Shown here piece by piece: positions 56,212 to 64,000 of a stretch of 64,000 bases of DNA. A program made the translations under genes and the position numbers. Below the pieces are notes generated by a model that saw only the letters and a list, made by a program, of their open reading frames with translations, did no database searches and had not been told where the DNA came from. How positions within the stretch are numbered: the first letter of the stretch is position 1; each line of letters opens with the position of its first letter. The stretch is from Pelagibacteraceae bacterium AG-313-A04 (GTDB lineage Bacteria; Pseudomonadota; Alphaproteobacteria; Pelagibacterales; Pelagibacteraceae): assembly GCA_003284275.1 (NCBI GenBank), contig QBVU01000004.1, positions 1 to 64,000 of the forward strand, given 5' to 3'.

Positions 56212-57418
56212 GTTTTTTCTTTAAATTTCCATCAATAGCTTCTAAAAATTGATTTGTTGTTAAATATTTTGCAGACTTATCAATTAAAATTGCCAAATCT
56301 TTCGTCATCGAGCCACTTTCAACAGTTTTGACACATACTTCTTCAATTTTAGTTGAAAATTTTATTAGTTCCTCATTTCCATCAAGCTTTCCTCTATGAG
56401 CTAAACCTCTTGTCCAAGCAAAAATTGATGCAATGGGGTTAGTAGAGGTTTCTTTACCTTGTTGATGCATTCTATAATGTCTGGTTACAGTACCATGAGC
56501 AGCTTCAGACTCTACTGTTTTACCGTCAGGAGTCATTAACACGCTAGTCATTAAACCTAAGGATCCGAACCCCTGCGCGACTGTATCGGATTGCACGTCA
56601 CCATCATAATTTTTACATGCCCAAACATACCCACCATTCCACTTCATTGCGCAAGCGACCATGTCATCAATCAATCTGTGTTCGTAAGTAATATTTGCTT
56701 GTTTAAATTTATCTGAAAATTCTTTTTCAAAAACTTCCTGAAAAAGATCCTTGAAACGTCCATCATAAGCCTTAAGGATTGTGTTCTTAGTTGATAAGTA
56801 AACTGGCCATTTTCTTCCAAGACCGTAATTCATACATGCTCTTGCAAAATTCTTAATAGAATCATCTAGATTATACATTGTTAGTGCAGTGCCGGATCCA
56901 GAAAAATCAAAAACTTTAAATTCTTTTTTATCTTTTCCATCTTTTGATATCCATTTAACTTCTAGACTACCTTCTCCGGGTATTAAAAAGTCTGTAGCTC
57001 TATATTGATCACCAAAAGCATGCCTTCCGATCACAATCGGCTGTGTCCAACCAGGAACGAGTTTTGGTACATTTTTACAAATAATCGGTTCTCTGAAAAC
57101 TGTTCCACCTAAAATATTTCGTATCGTTCCATTTGGAGAGCGCCACATTTTTTTTAGTTTAAATTCATCTACACGAGCTTCATCAGGCGTGATAGTTGCA
57201 CATTTTACCCCTACGCCAAATTCTCTTATGGCATTAGCTGCATCAACTGTGATTTGATCATCTGTTTTGTCTCGACTTTCCATACCAAGATCGTAATATT
57301 TAAGATCTATTTCAAGATAGGGTTTAATGAGTTTATCTTTGATAAAAGACCATATAATTCTAGTCATTTCATCACCATCTAGTTCAACTACGGGGTTTTT
57401 TACTTTAATTTTTGCCAT
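56204..57418 (-). CDS. icd: NADP-dependent isocitrate dehydrogenase, type II
   Basis: Oxidises isocitrate to 2-oxoglutarate in the TCA cycle. From ATG 57418 ([20 protein letters not shown]) it has 404 residues; an upstream in-frame ATG at 57439 adds seven poorly conserved residues. Motifs include [20 protein letters not shown], the [12 protein letters not shown] loop, [20 protein letters not shown] and [12 protein letters not shown]. This is the homodimeric eukaryote-like NADP form, not the E. coli type. Its 3' end overlaps alaS. Confidence 0.96.
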   Translation of the reverse strand: MAKIKVKNPVVELDGDEMTRIIWSFIKDKLIKPYLEIDLKYYDLGMESRDKTDDQITVDAANAIREFGVGVKCATITPDEARVDEFKLKKMWRSPNGTIRNILGGTVFREPIICKNVPKLVPGWTQPIVIGRHAFGDQYRATDFLIPGEGSLEVKWISKDGKDKKEFKVFDFSGSGTALTMYNLDDSIKNFARACMNYGLGRKWPVYLSTKNTILKAYDGRFKDLFQEVFEKEFSDKFKQANITYEHRLIDDMVACAMKWNGGYVWACKNYDGDVQSDTVAQGFGSLGLMTSVLMTPDGKTVESEAAHGTVTRHYRMHQQGKETSTNPIASIFAWTRGLAHRGKLDGNEELIKFSTKIEEVCVKTVESGSMTKDLAILIDKSAKYLTTNQFLEAIDGNLKKKLN

Positions 57419-57483
57419 AAAATATTGATTGAATATCAACGGTTTTTATACATATTAAGAAAAAATTAGCAAATTAAATAATT

Positions 57484-58131
57484 ATGTTTAACACAATTTT
57501 TCCAAAGATACACAAAGAAGGATACAAATTCCTTGCTATTTCGATATTAGCTTCATTCGTTGTGTTGTTATTCTCCCAATTTTTTGGATTTTTATTTATT
57601 TTAATAACTGTTTGGGTTTATTATTTTTTTAGAGACCCTGAAAGATATTCTATTAATGATGATAAATTTTTAGTAAGCCCAGCAGATGGTTTAATAACAG
57701 ATATTTCAGAGCGGTCGGGTCCTGTAGAACTTAGATTAGAGAACACTACATTCACAAAAGTTAGTATCTTTATGAATGTATTTAATTGTCATGTAAACAG
57801 AACACCAATTTCTGGAAAAATTGAAGAAATTTATTATAAGCCTGGCAAATTTTTAAATGCATCTTTAGACAAGGCGAGCGAGGAAAATGAAAGAAATTAT
57901 TTTAAAATTAAAACATCCGAAGGTGAAGAAATAATTATTGTTCAAATCGCGGGATTAATTGCTCGAAGAATTGTTTGTCAAGTTGAACAAGATCAAGAAT
58001 TGAAGCAGGGAGAGAGAGTAGGGATGATTAGATTTGGAAGCAGAGTAGATATATATTTTAAGAATAAAAAAATTTTGGTTAAACAAGGTCAAAATGTAGT
58101 TGCTGGTGAAAGTTTAATTGCCGTAGAATAA
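57484..58131 (+). CDS. psd: Phosphatidylserine decarboxylase (proenzyme)
   Basis: Makes phosphatidylethanolamine. The 215-residue protein is the short, membrane-anchored form: a hydrophobic hairpin at about 14-48, FFRDPERYS, SPADGLITDI, IFMNVFNCHVNRTPISGKI and the self-cleavage site G185-S186 in MIRFGSRVDIYF, which yields the pyruvoyl group. It overlaps pssA by one base; PssA provides its substrate. Confidence 0.95.
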   Translation: MFNTIFPKIHKEGYKFLAISILASFVVLLFSQFFGFLFILITVWVYYFFRDPERYSINDDKFLVSPADGLITDISERSGPVELRLENTTFTKVSIFMNVFNCHVNRTPISGKIEEIYYKPGKFLNASLDKASEENERNYFKIKTSEGEEIIIVQIAGLIARRIVCQVEQDQELKQGERVGMIRFGSRVDIYFKNKKILVKQGQNVVAGESLIAVE

Positions 58132-58919
58132 TGGAAGATAATAAAAAATTTAAGTTAGTTTCATCAAAAAAAACAAGATACCTGTTGCCTAACATTTTAA
58201 CTTTAGCGGGAGTCTGTTTGGGAATTAGCTCAATCAAATTTTCAATTGATGGTAATTATAGTTTAGCAGTAACATTAATTTTAATCGCTTCAATCTTGGA
58301 CGCATTAGATGGAAGAATCGCAAGATTAATTAAAGGAACATCAGAATTTGGTAAAGAACTAGACTCACTTACAGATTTCGTAAGTTTCGGAATTGCGCCA
58401 GCATTTATTTTGTACTTCTGGGAATTAAATAATTATGGAAAGCTTGGGTGGGCAATTACACTTATTTACTCTGTTTGCTGTGTTTTAAGACTGGCTAGAT
58501 TTAATCTCACTAAAATTGAGGTGACAGAGGAATGGAAAAATAATTTTTTTGAGGGAATACCTTCACCAGCAGGAGGTTTATTAATACTAACACCACTAAT
58601 ATATGAGTTAACCAATTTAAATGTGGGATTAGACATAAAAAAAATTACACCTTATTTTACAGTTTTAATAGCAATTTTGCTGGTAAGTAAAATCCCTACT
58701 TTAGCTTTAAAAAGGATATCTATATCACCTAAAACTTCAGTATTTCTTCTTTTAGGAATTGGCTTAATTTTTATAGCTCTTTTATTCTACACTTTAGAAG
58801 CCCTTTTAATATTTGGCATATTATACTTAGCTTCAATTCCAATAAGTATAATACTCTATAATAATCAAAACAAAAAAAATTCAAAAATATCTGAAGAAAG
58901 CCATGAAGATATTTTATAA
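58131..58919 (+). CDS. pssA: CDP-diacylglycerol-serine O-phosphatidyltransferase
   Basis: Membrane enzyme making phosphatidylserine from CDP-diacylglycerol and serine. The 262-residue protein has about eight hydrophobic segments. The CDP-alcohol phosphotransferase motif is DALDGRIARLIKGTSEFGKE, continuing to LDSLTDFVSFGIAPAF (DG...AR...G...D...D). psd-pssA is a conserved pair. It overlaps psd and rlmE by one base each. The C-terminal tail is polar and cytoplasmic. Confidence 0.95.
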   Translation: MEDNKKFKLVSSKKTRYLLPNILTLAGVCLGISSIKFSIDGNYSLAVTLILIASILDALDGRIARLIKGTSEFGKELDSLTDFVSFGIAPAFILYFWELNNYGKLGWAITLIYSVCCVLRLARFNLTKIEVTEEWKNNFFEGIPSPAGGLLILTPLIYELTNLNVGLDIKKITPYFTVLIAILLVSKIPTLALKRISISPKTSVFLLLGIGLIFIALLFYTLEALLIFGILYLASIPISIILYNNQNKKNSKISEESHEDIL

Positions 58920-59545
58920 TGAAAAAATCAAAAAGAGTTAAAAAAAGTAATTCTTGGAAAATAAAACAGCACAGAGACCCTTTCTTTAAAAAATCAAAAT
59001 CTCTAGGTTATAGATCTAGAGCGTCATTTAAATTAATCGAATTGAATAAAAAATATGGTTTCATTAAAAAAGACTCTAATCTTTTAGATTTAGGATCTTA
59101 TCCTGGAGGGTGGTCTCAGATTGCTAGTCAAATAATTAGTAAAGGCAAAATTCTCTCTATAGATACTAAAGATATGAAACCAATTAAAAACGTAAAATTT
59201 TTAAAGGCCGATATTTTAAAAAATGAGACAAAAAATGAAATATTTGAGTATTTTCAATCAAACTTAGACATAATTATTTCAGATATGGCTGCAGATACAA
59301 CTGGAAATAAATCTTTAGACTCAATCAGGACCAATCAATTATGTTCAGAAACAATTAATTTCTCAAAAGATATACTTAAACCAAAAGGTGTATTAGTTTC
59401 AAAGTTATTCATGGGCGAAGACTTTATCGAGGTAAAGGATCTTGCAAAATCAATATTTAAAACAGTAAATTTTTTCAAACCCCTTTCTAGCAGAAGAGAG
59501 TCAAAAGAAACTTATTTACATTGTAAGGCATTAAAGTCTTTATAA
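58919..59545 (+). CDS. rlmE: 23S rRNA (uridine-2552 2'-O) methyltransferase
   Basis: SAM enzyme (FtsJ/RrmJ) that methylates U2552 in the A loop of 23S rRNA. The 208-residue protein has RSRASFKLIELNKKYGFI with the first catalytic Lys, the SAM site LLDLGSYPGGWSQIAS, the acidic IISDMAADTTGNKSLDS, and the second Lys in LVSKLFMGED near 162. RRESKETYLHCK supplies the last catalytic residues. A very basic N-terminus aids RNA binding. Confidence 0.95.
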   Translation: MKKSKRVKKSNSWKIKQHRDPFFKKSKSLGYRSRASFKLIELNKKYGFIKKDSNLLDLGSYPGGWSQIASQIISKGKILSIDTKDMKPIKNVKFLKADILKNETKNEIFEYFQSNLDIIISDMAADTTGNKSLDSIRTNQLCSETINFSKDILKPKGVLVSKLFMGEDFIEVKDLAKSIFKTVNFFKPLSSRRESKETYLHCKALKSL

Positions 59546-59571
59546 ATTGAAATAATTGTATATAAGTTTAT

Positions 59572-60651
59572 ATGGGATCAATAAAAGAAGCCTTAACCTT
59601 TGATGACGTCTTAATGCTCCCACGTTATTCTACAGTTATCCCATCAAAAACTAATATAGACCTCAAGTTAACAGATAAAATTTTGCTGAAAGTGCCGTTT
59701 TTATCATCTGCAATGGATACTGTCACAGAAAGTAACATGGCCATTGCAATTGGTCGAGAGGGAGGCATTGGTATTATTCACCGAAATTTAGGCGTAAAAA
59801 AACAAGCATCGGAGGTTAAAAAAGTTAAAAATAAAAATTTTTTTGTAGGGGCAGCAGTAGGGACTAATAAAGAAGATTTTGATAGAACCAAGTTTTTATT
59901 AGATAGTGGTGTTGATTTAATAGTAATTGATACAGCTCATGGGCATAGTGAGAAAGTATTACAGACACTTTCCAAATTAAAAAAATTAGTAGGCGACATA
60001 CCCATCTGCGTCGGAAATATAGCAACTGGAGAAGCAGCAAAAAAACTATATAATTCGGGTGCTGATATTATTAAAGTTGGTATAGGACCCGGGTCTATTT
60101 GCACAACAAGAATGGTTGCTGGTATAGGTGTTCCCCAAATTTCAGCAATAATGGATGTTAAAAAGGCTTTAAACAAAAAAAAAATTAAAATTATTTCAGA
60201 TGGAGGAATTAAATTTTCAGGTGATATTGCAAAAGCTTTAGCAGCCGGAGCTGATGCAATTATGATGGGATCAATATTTGCTGGCACAGATGAAAGTCCA
60301 GGTAAAAAATTTAAAGTAGGTGGAAAAACTTATAAACAATATAGAGGCATGGGATCTATAGGCGCAATGTCAGCTGGATCAGCCAATAGATATTTTCAAA
60401 ATAAGCAAAATGATAAATCAAAATTTGTTCCAGAAGGAGTAGAAGGAAGAGTTTTATATAAAGGAAAAGTATCTAAGATAATTTATCAATTAAAAGGAGG
60501 ATTAAAATCGTCGATGGGTTATATTGGAGCAAAAAATTTAAAAGAAATAAGCAAACAAGCAAAATTTGTTAAAATTACTAAAGCAGGATTTTATGAAAGT
60601 ATGGTACATAGTGTTGAGGTAACTCAAAAAACATCTGATTATAAATTATGA
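59572..60651 (+). CDS. guaB: IMP dehydrogenase lacking CBS domains
   Basis: NAD-dependent first committed step to GMP. The 359-residue protein has the complete catalytic barrel: LTFDDVLMLPRYS, SSAMDTVTESNMAIAI, GGIGIIHRNLG, GNIATGEAA, the active-site loop GIGPGSICTTR with C177, SDGGIKFSGDIAKALAAGAD, and the flap YRGMGSIGAMSAG. The CBS pair that normally separates residues ~86 and ~88 is missing, shortening it from the usual ~485-490. The junction is clean (VKKVKNKNFFVGAAVG), so this looks like a natural loss. It overlaps the next gene by four bases. Confidence 0.95.
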   Translation: MGSIKEALTFDDVLMLPRYSTVIPSKTNIDLKLTDKILLKVPFLSSAMDTVTESNMAIAIGREGGIGIIHRNLGVKKQASEVKKVKNKNFFVGAAVGTNKEDFDRTKFLLDSGVDLIVIDTAHGHSEKVLQTLSKLKKLVGDIPICVGNIATGEAAKKLYNSGADIIKVGIGPGSICTTRMVAGIGVPQISAIMDVKKALNKKKIKIISDGGIKFSGDIAKALAAGADAIMMGSIFAGTDESPGKKFKVGGKTYKQYRGMGSIGAMSAGSANRYFQNKQNDKSKFVPEGVEGRVLYKGKVSKIIYQLKGGLKSSMGYIGAKNLKEISKQAKFVKITKAGFYESMVHSVEVTQKTSDYKL

Positions 60652-61070
60652 AAAAAATAACACTTAAAATTATATTGATTTTTATTTTTACGATAAGCGC
60701 ATTATTAGCAAAAACAGATTTTTTTAATGAAGGAGTAAATTTATTTAATAATAAAAAATTTGAGGAGGCCCAATTTAAATTTGAGCAAAATATAGTTTAC
60801 AATCCTAAAAGTGAGCAATCTTATTTATATTTATCTAAAATTTTTAACAAACTCGAAAAAAAAGAACTTGAAGAACAAAATTTAAATACTGTTATGCTAA
60901 TTAATCCTAAAAATGAAGAGGCAATATACAATCTAGCAAAATTAAAATTATCTTCATCTGACTACGAAAAAAGCAGAAAATTAAATGAAAAATTAAGTTT
61001 AATCTGCAACAAATTTTGCACTAAAAATAAAAAATTAAAAGTTGAAATCGAAAATTTATCTAAAAAATAA
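60648..61070 (+). CDS. Small TPR-like protein with signal peptide
   Basis: A 140-residue precursor with an N-terminal hydrophobic signal (about 1-21, ISALLA end). It has two or three TPR-like helical repeats (FFNEGVNLFNNKKFEEAQFK, then SEQSYLYLSKIFNKLEKKE, then NEEAIYNLAKLKLSSSDYEK). It is probably a periplasmic protein-interaction module. It is inserted between guaB and guaA and abuts guaA, so it is co-transcribed with purine genes without an obvious functional tie. The family is not recognised. Confidence 0.8.
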   Translation: MKKITLKIILIFIFTISALLAKTDFFNEGVNLFNNKKFEEAQFKFEQNIVYNPKSEQSYLYLSKIFNKLEKKELEEQNLNTVMLINPKNEEAIYNLAKLKLSSSDYEKSRKLNEKLSLICNKFCTKNKKLKVEIENLSKK

Positions 61071-62630
61071 ATGCGATTTCAAAAAGAAAGAGAAAAAATT
61101 TTAATAGTTGATTTTGGATCCCAGATAACAAAATTAATAGGAAGAAATATAAGAGAATTGGGAGTTTACTCAGAGATTTTAACTCCACAAGAACTTAAAA
61201 AGCTAAAAAATTTTGAAAAAATAAAAGGAGTAATTCTTTCTGGTGGACCGTCATCCGTAACCTCAAAAAAATTTCCAACTATCCCTAAACAATTATTTGA
61301 AAAAAAAATACCAATTTTAGGTATTTGTTATGGATTACAATTAATTGCAAAATTGTTTGGAGGAAAAATTAAACCATCGAAAACTACAAGAGAATTTGGA
61401 CGAGCTTATTTAATTAAAAAGAGTAGTTCATTGTTGACAAAAAATTTTCTTAAAAAAAAAACCTTAGTTTGGATGAGTCATGAAGATGCTGTAGTCAAAC
61501 TACCTCTAAATTTTAAAGTCGTTGCTTCTACTAACAACTCAAAATTAACAATTATTGAACATCAAAATAAAAATATATATGGAGTACAATTTCATCCTGA
61601 AGTCACTCATACAAATAATGGTAAGCAAATATTTAAAAATTTTCTATTTTTGATTTGCAAAATTAAGAAAAATTGGAATATTCCATCGCAAAAAATTAGA
61701 CTAATTAAAGAAATTCGAAAAAAAGTAAAAAACGCTAAAGTTATATGCGCTTTATCAGGGGGTGTGGATAGTAGTGTTGTTGCTTTATTGATTAATCGTG
61801 CAATAAAAAAAAATTTAATATGTATTATGGTCGATACAGGTTTAATGAGAAAAAATGAATTCAAAGATACGTATAGAATATTTAAAAAGAGATATAAATT
61901 AAATGTTAAATTAATAGATGCTTCAAAACTTTTTCTTAAAAAATTGAAATACATTTCTGGCCCCGAGAAGAAGAGAAAAGTAATTGGAAAACTATTTATA
62001 AGAGTTTTCGAAAGTGAAGCAAAAAAATATAGAAATATTAAATTTCTTGCCCAAGGCACACTTTATCCCGATATAATAGAAAGCAGATCATCAACCGGAA
62101 GCAAAACCTCTAAAATAAAATCCCACCATAATGTTGGAGGGCTTCCTAAAAAAATGAAATTTAAATTAATCGAACCGTTAAAAGATTTTTTCAAAGATGA
62201 AGTACGAATCCTTGGAAGGTCGTTAAATTTAATAAATAAAATAAATTTTAAACATCCATTCCCAGGACCAGGTTTAGGAATAAGAATAATTGGCAATGTT
62301 ACACCAGAGAAAGTTAAAATACTTCAAGAAGCCGACTTTATTTTTATAAACGAGTTGATTGAAAATAATCTTTATAATAAAATCTGGCAAGCTTATGCAG
62401 CATTACTTCCAATTAAAACTGTTGGGGTAATGGGAGATTCTAGAACTTATGAATATGTTTGTCTCCTAAGAGCAGTAACTTCACAGGACGGCATGACAGC
62501 TGATTATTTTAATTTCTCAAAAAATTTTTTAGATAGAATATCAAATAGAATTGTGAATAATGTCAAAGGAATAAATAGAGTTGTATATGATATTACTTCA
62601 AAACCACCAAGCACTATTGAATTAGAGTAA
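61071..62630 (+). CDS. guaA: GMP synthase (glutamine-hydrolysing)
   Basis: Aminates XMP to GMP. The 519-residue protein has the class I glutaminase with [17 protein letters not shown] (nucleophile Cys) and [11 protein letters not shown]. The ATP-pyrophosphatase domain has the PP-loop [14 protein letters not shown], and the dimerisation end shows [15 protein letters not shown] and [12 protein letters not shown]. It starts directly after the TPR gene stop and is followed by panB with a one-base overlap. Confidence 0.97.
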   Translation: MRFQKEREKILIVDFGSQITKLIGRNIRELGVYSEILTPQELKKLKNFEKIKGVILSGGPSSVTSKKFPTIPKQLFEKKIPILGICYGLQLIAKLFGGKIKPSKTTREFGRAYLIKKSSSLLTKNFLKKKTLVWMSHEDAVVKLPLNFKVVASTNNSKLTIIEHQNKNIYGVQFHPEVTHTNNGKQIFKNFLFLICKIKKNWNIPSQKIRLIKEIRKKVKNAKVICALSGGVDSSVVALLINRAIKKNLICIMVDTGLMRKNEFKDTYRIFKKRYKLNVKLIDASKLFLKKLKYISGPEKKRKVIGKLFIRVFESEAKKYRNIKFLAQGTLYPDIIESRSSTGSKTSKIKSHHNVGGLPKKMKFKLIEPLKDFFKDEVRILGRSLNLINKINFKHPFPGPGLGIRIIGNVTPEKVKILQEADFIFINELIENNLYNKIWQAYAALLPIKTVGVMGDSRTYEYVCLLRAVTSQDGMTADYFNFSKNFLDRISNRIVNNVKGINRVVYDITSKPPSTIELE

Positions 62631-63415
62631 TGAATTCTAAGATTAAAAAAATTATAAGAAAAAAAAATAAATCTAAAATTGTAAGTTTAACTGCATATTC
62701 AAAAAATATTTCAAAAATATTAGACAAATATTGTGACATTATTTTAGTAGGCGACTCAATGGCCAATGTGCTTTATGATCAAAAAAATACACATAAAATA
62801 AGTTTAGAAGATTTAATTAAGCACACTCTAAGCGTACAAAAAGGAATTAAAAAATCATTGTTAGTTGTAGATATGCCGAAAGGGAGCTATAGCGATACCT
62901 TTACCGCACTTAAAAATGCCAGAATAATTATGAAAAAAACAAATTGTCATGCAGTAAAATTAGAAAATTTTAGGAATAATTATAAAATAATAAATCTTTT
63001 AGTAAAAAAAAAAATTCCTGTCATGGGCCATATAGGATTTACACCACAATTTAAGAGAAGTTTTAGAATAGAAGGGCAGTCAAAAAAAGAAATTGAAAAA
63101 CTTTTAAAGCAAGCAAAATCAATAGAGAAAGCTGGTGCCTTTTCTATTGTATTAGAATGCTTGACATCTGATGCAGCAAGATTAATCACACAAAGCATTA
63201 AAATACCAACCATTGGAATAGGATCATCCTCTTATTGTGATGGACAAATATTAGTTACTGACGACATGCTTGGTTTAAGCGGTTTTTACCCAAAATTTGT
63301 AAAAAAATACGCTAATTTAAATAGAATAATTGAAAAAGCTGCAAAAAAATATAGTAGAGAAGTGAAAATAAAAAAATTTCCAACAAAGAAGAACTTTTTA
63401 AATGGAACAAATTGA
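62630..63415 (+). CDS. panB: 3-methyl-2-oxobutanoate hydroxymethyltransferase
   Basis: Transfers a hydroxymethyl group from methylene-THF to alpha-ketoisovalerate for pantothenate and CoA. The 261-residue protein has KIVSLTAYS, ILVGDSMANVLYD, DMPKGSY, KLENF, MGHIGFTPQ, the catalytic Glu region FSIVLECLTSDAARLITQ and TIGIGSSSYCDGQILV with the expected DD. panC is not adjacent. The 3' end overlaps the next gene by 14 bases. Confidence 0.95.
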   Translation: MNSKIKKIIRKKNKSKIVSLTAYSKNISKILDKYCDIILVGDSMANVLYDQKNTHKISLEDLIKHTLSVQKGIKKSLLVVDMPKGSYSDTFTALKNARIIMKKTNCHAVKLENFRNNYKIINLLVKKKIPVMGHIGFTPQFKRSFRIEGQSKKEIEKLLKQAKSIEKAGAFSIVLECLTSDAARLITQSIKIPTIGIGSSSYCDGQILVTDDMLGLSGFYPKFVKKYANLNRIIEKAAKKYSREVKIKKFPTKKNFLNGTN

Positions 63416-63911
63416 AACTAGTCATAAAGAAACAAAAAAAAAATTTATCGATATTTACAATCACAACAAAGTTAAAATTATATCAACATTTTTTGTTATA
63501 ATTTTTGCTGCTGTTTCTCTTATAATTTTAAAACTTAATTCTGAAAAAAAAAATACTCTTATTGCTGAAAAATATATAAAAGCGAGTCACCATCTGGCCT
63601 CCTCTGAAACTGATAAAGCTAAATTATTATTTGAGCAAATCTTAACTAGTGGTAATAAATTTTATTCAATTTTGTCTCTGAATAATGTTATTGAAAAAAA
63701 TTTGATTGTAGATAAAGATAAGGTTATTAATTATTTCAATATTTTAGAAAACAATATTACTTCACAGGAACAAAAAGATCTTTTAATTTTAAAAAAAGCA
63801 TTATACTTAATTCAAAAACAAGATTTTCAAGAAGGAAAAGATTTATTAAATATTTTAATACAAAATAATTCAAATCTTAAATCTTTGGCACAAGAAATAG
63901 TAAAAAAATAA
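63402..63911 (+). CDS. TPR_21/YfgM-like membrane-anchored protein
   Basis: The 169-residue protein has a charged N-terminus and one membrane segment (about 27-46: IISTFFVIIFAAVSLIILKL). A periplasmic helical region with TPR-like character follows. Size, topology and position directly before a BamB-like lipoprotein gene match the YfgM/TPR_21 family, which sits in the yfgM-bamB-der cluster of many proteobacteria. YfgM acts with periplasmic chaperones near the Sec translocon; transfer of that role here is inferred. Confidence 0.78.
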   Translation: MEQIETSHKETKKKFIDIYNHNKVKIISTFFVIIFAAVSLIILKLNSEKKNTLIAEKYIKASHHLASSETDKAKLLFEQILTSGNKFYSILSLNNVIEKNLIVDKDKVINYFNILENNITSQEQKDLLILKKALYLIQKQDFQEGKDLLNILIQNNSNLKSLAQEIVKK

Positions 63912-63915
63912 ATTA

Positions 63916-64000
63916 ATGAAATTTTATTTCATTTTAATAATCATGTTTTTTTTAAATAACTGCTCTTTTGATACCAAATCTGGTATTTGGCAATCTGATA
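63916..64000 (+). CDS. bamB: Outer-membrane assembly lipoprotein BamB, start only
   Basis: Only 28 residues lie in the window. They form a lipoprotein signal (KFYFILIIMFFLNNC) with lipobox LNNC, giving a lipidated Cys at residue 16, then SFDTKSGIWQSD. An N-terminal lipoprotein next to a YfgM-like gene is most likely BamB, the beta-propeller component of the BAM complex. The PQQ-like propeller is beyond the right edge, so the call rests on context and lipobox. Confidence 0.55.
   Translation, partial: MKFYFILIIMFFLNNCSFDTKSGIWQSD

Noticed and set aside
61607-62059. 150-residue minus-strand frame opposite guaA
   Set aside because: It lies entirely within the intact guaA gene and is the hydrophobic mirror of Lys-rich codons.

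Overview
The window looks like a chromosomal segment from a SAR11 alphaproteobacterium (Candidatus Pelagibacter or a close relative). The base composition is very AT-rich, roughly 30 % G+C by eye. Genes are packed with overlaps or gaps of a few bases. The gene set is typical of SAR11: a proteorhodopsin with ferredoxin, ferredoxin reductase and GST, an orphan thiD, type-II Icd, pyruvate phosphate dikinase, and the yebC-ruvC-tol-pal cluster. No stretch longer than about 230 bases lacks a gene. I see no insertion sequences, prophage or CRISPR arrays. Strain-level identity cannot be told from the window alone.

Layout. 1-305 is the 5' end of transketolase on the minus strand. 363-3700 is a tight plus-strand run (coiled-coil protein, zapA, fau, ymdB-like phosphodiesterase, yebC, a divergent ruvC). 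3758-8606 is the Tol-Pal envelope system (tolQRAB, pal, cpoB), followed by tilS, ftsH, folP, glmM, thiD and purA to 16083. rpoH and rluD lie on the minus strand, then tRNA-Arg(UCG) at 18012. 18093-23020 is a minus-strand run: sua5 leads into an ABC-2 exporter and then three accessory genes (2OG-oxygenase-like, FkbM methyltransferase, GT17 glycosyltransferase) ending against the tRNA. 23041-26043 is xseB-ispA-dxs. aroC, pdxH, ispB, an S49 peptidase, glyQS, ppdK, nadC and nadA follow up to 37173, then tRNA-Leu(GAG). ygfZ, a dihydroorotase and prpE lead to the light-energy locus at 41784-44719. dksA, a GT39/GT2 pair, a GFA protein, a glycerate-kinase-like gene, tolC and recA occupy 44716-51364. 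The rest is an aldehyde dehydrogenase with DUF779 partner, alaS, icd, psd-pssA-rlmE, guaB (without CBS domains), a TPR protein, guaA, panB, and a TPR_21 protein with the start of bamB at the right edge.

How the genes work together. Isoprenoid supply (dxs, ispA, ispB) is encoded in the same window as proteorhodopsin, whose retinal is isoprenoid-derived. The proteorhodopsin has Gln at the spectral tuning position, predicting blue absorption. Its operon includes a 43-residue membrane micro-ORF that is translationally coupled to the ferredoxin. The envelope is served by Tol-Pal, TolC, BamB, Psd/PssA and two glycosyltransferase clusters that may vary surface sugars.

Points most worth checking: the two membrane micro-ORFs (37331 and 42632); the CBS-less IMP dehydrogenase; the atypical RuvC with no ruvAB beside it; the dihydroorotase with Gln at a metal-ligand position; the surface-glycan cassette beside tRNA-Arg; and several hairpins or operator-like sites (recA promoter, ALDH leader, DUF779 start, folP start).
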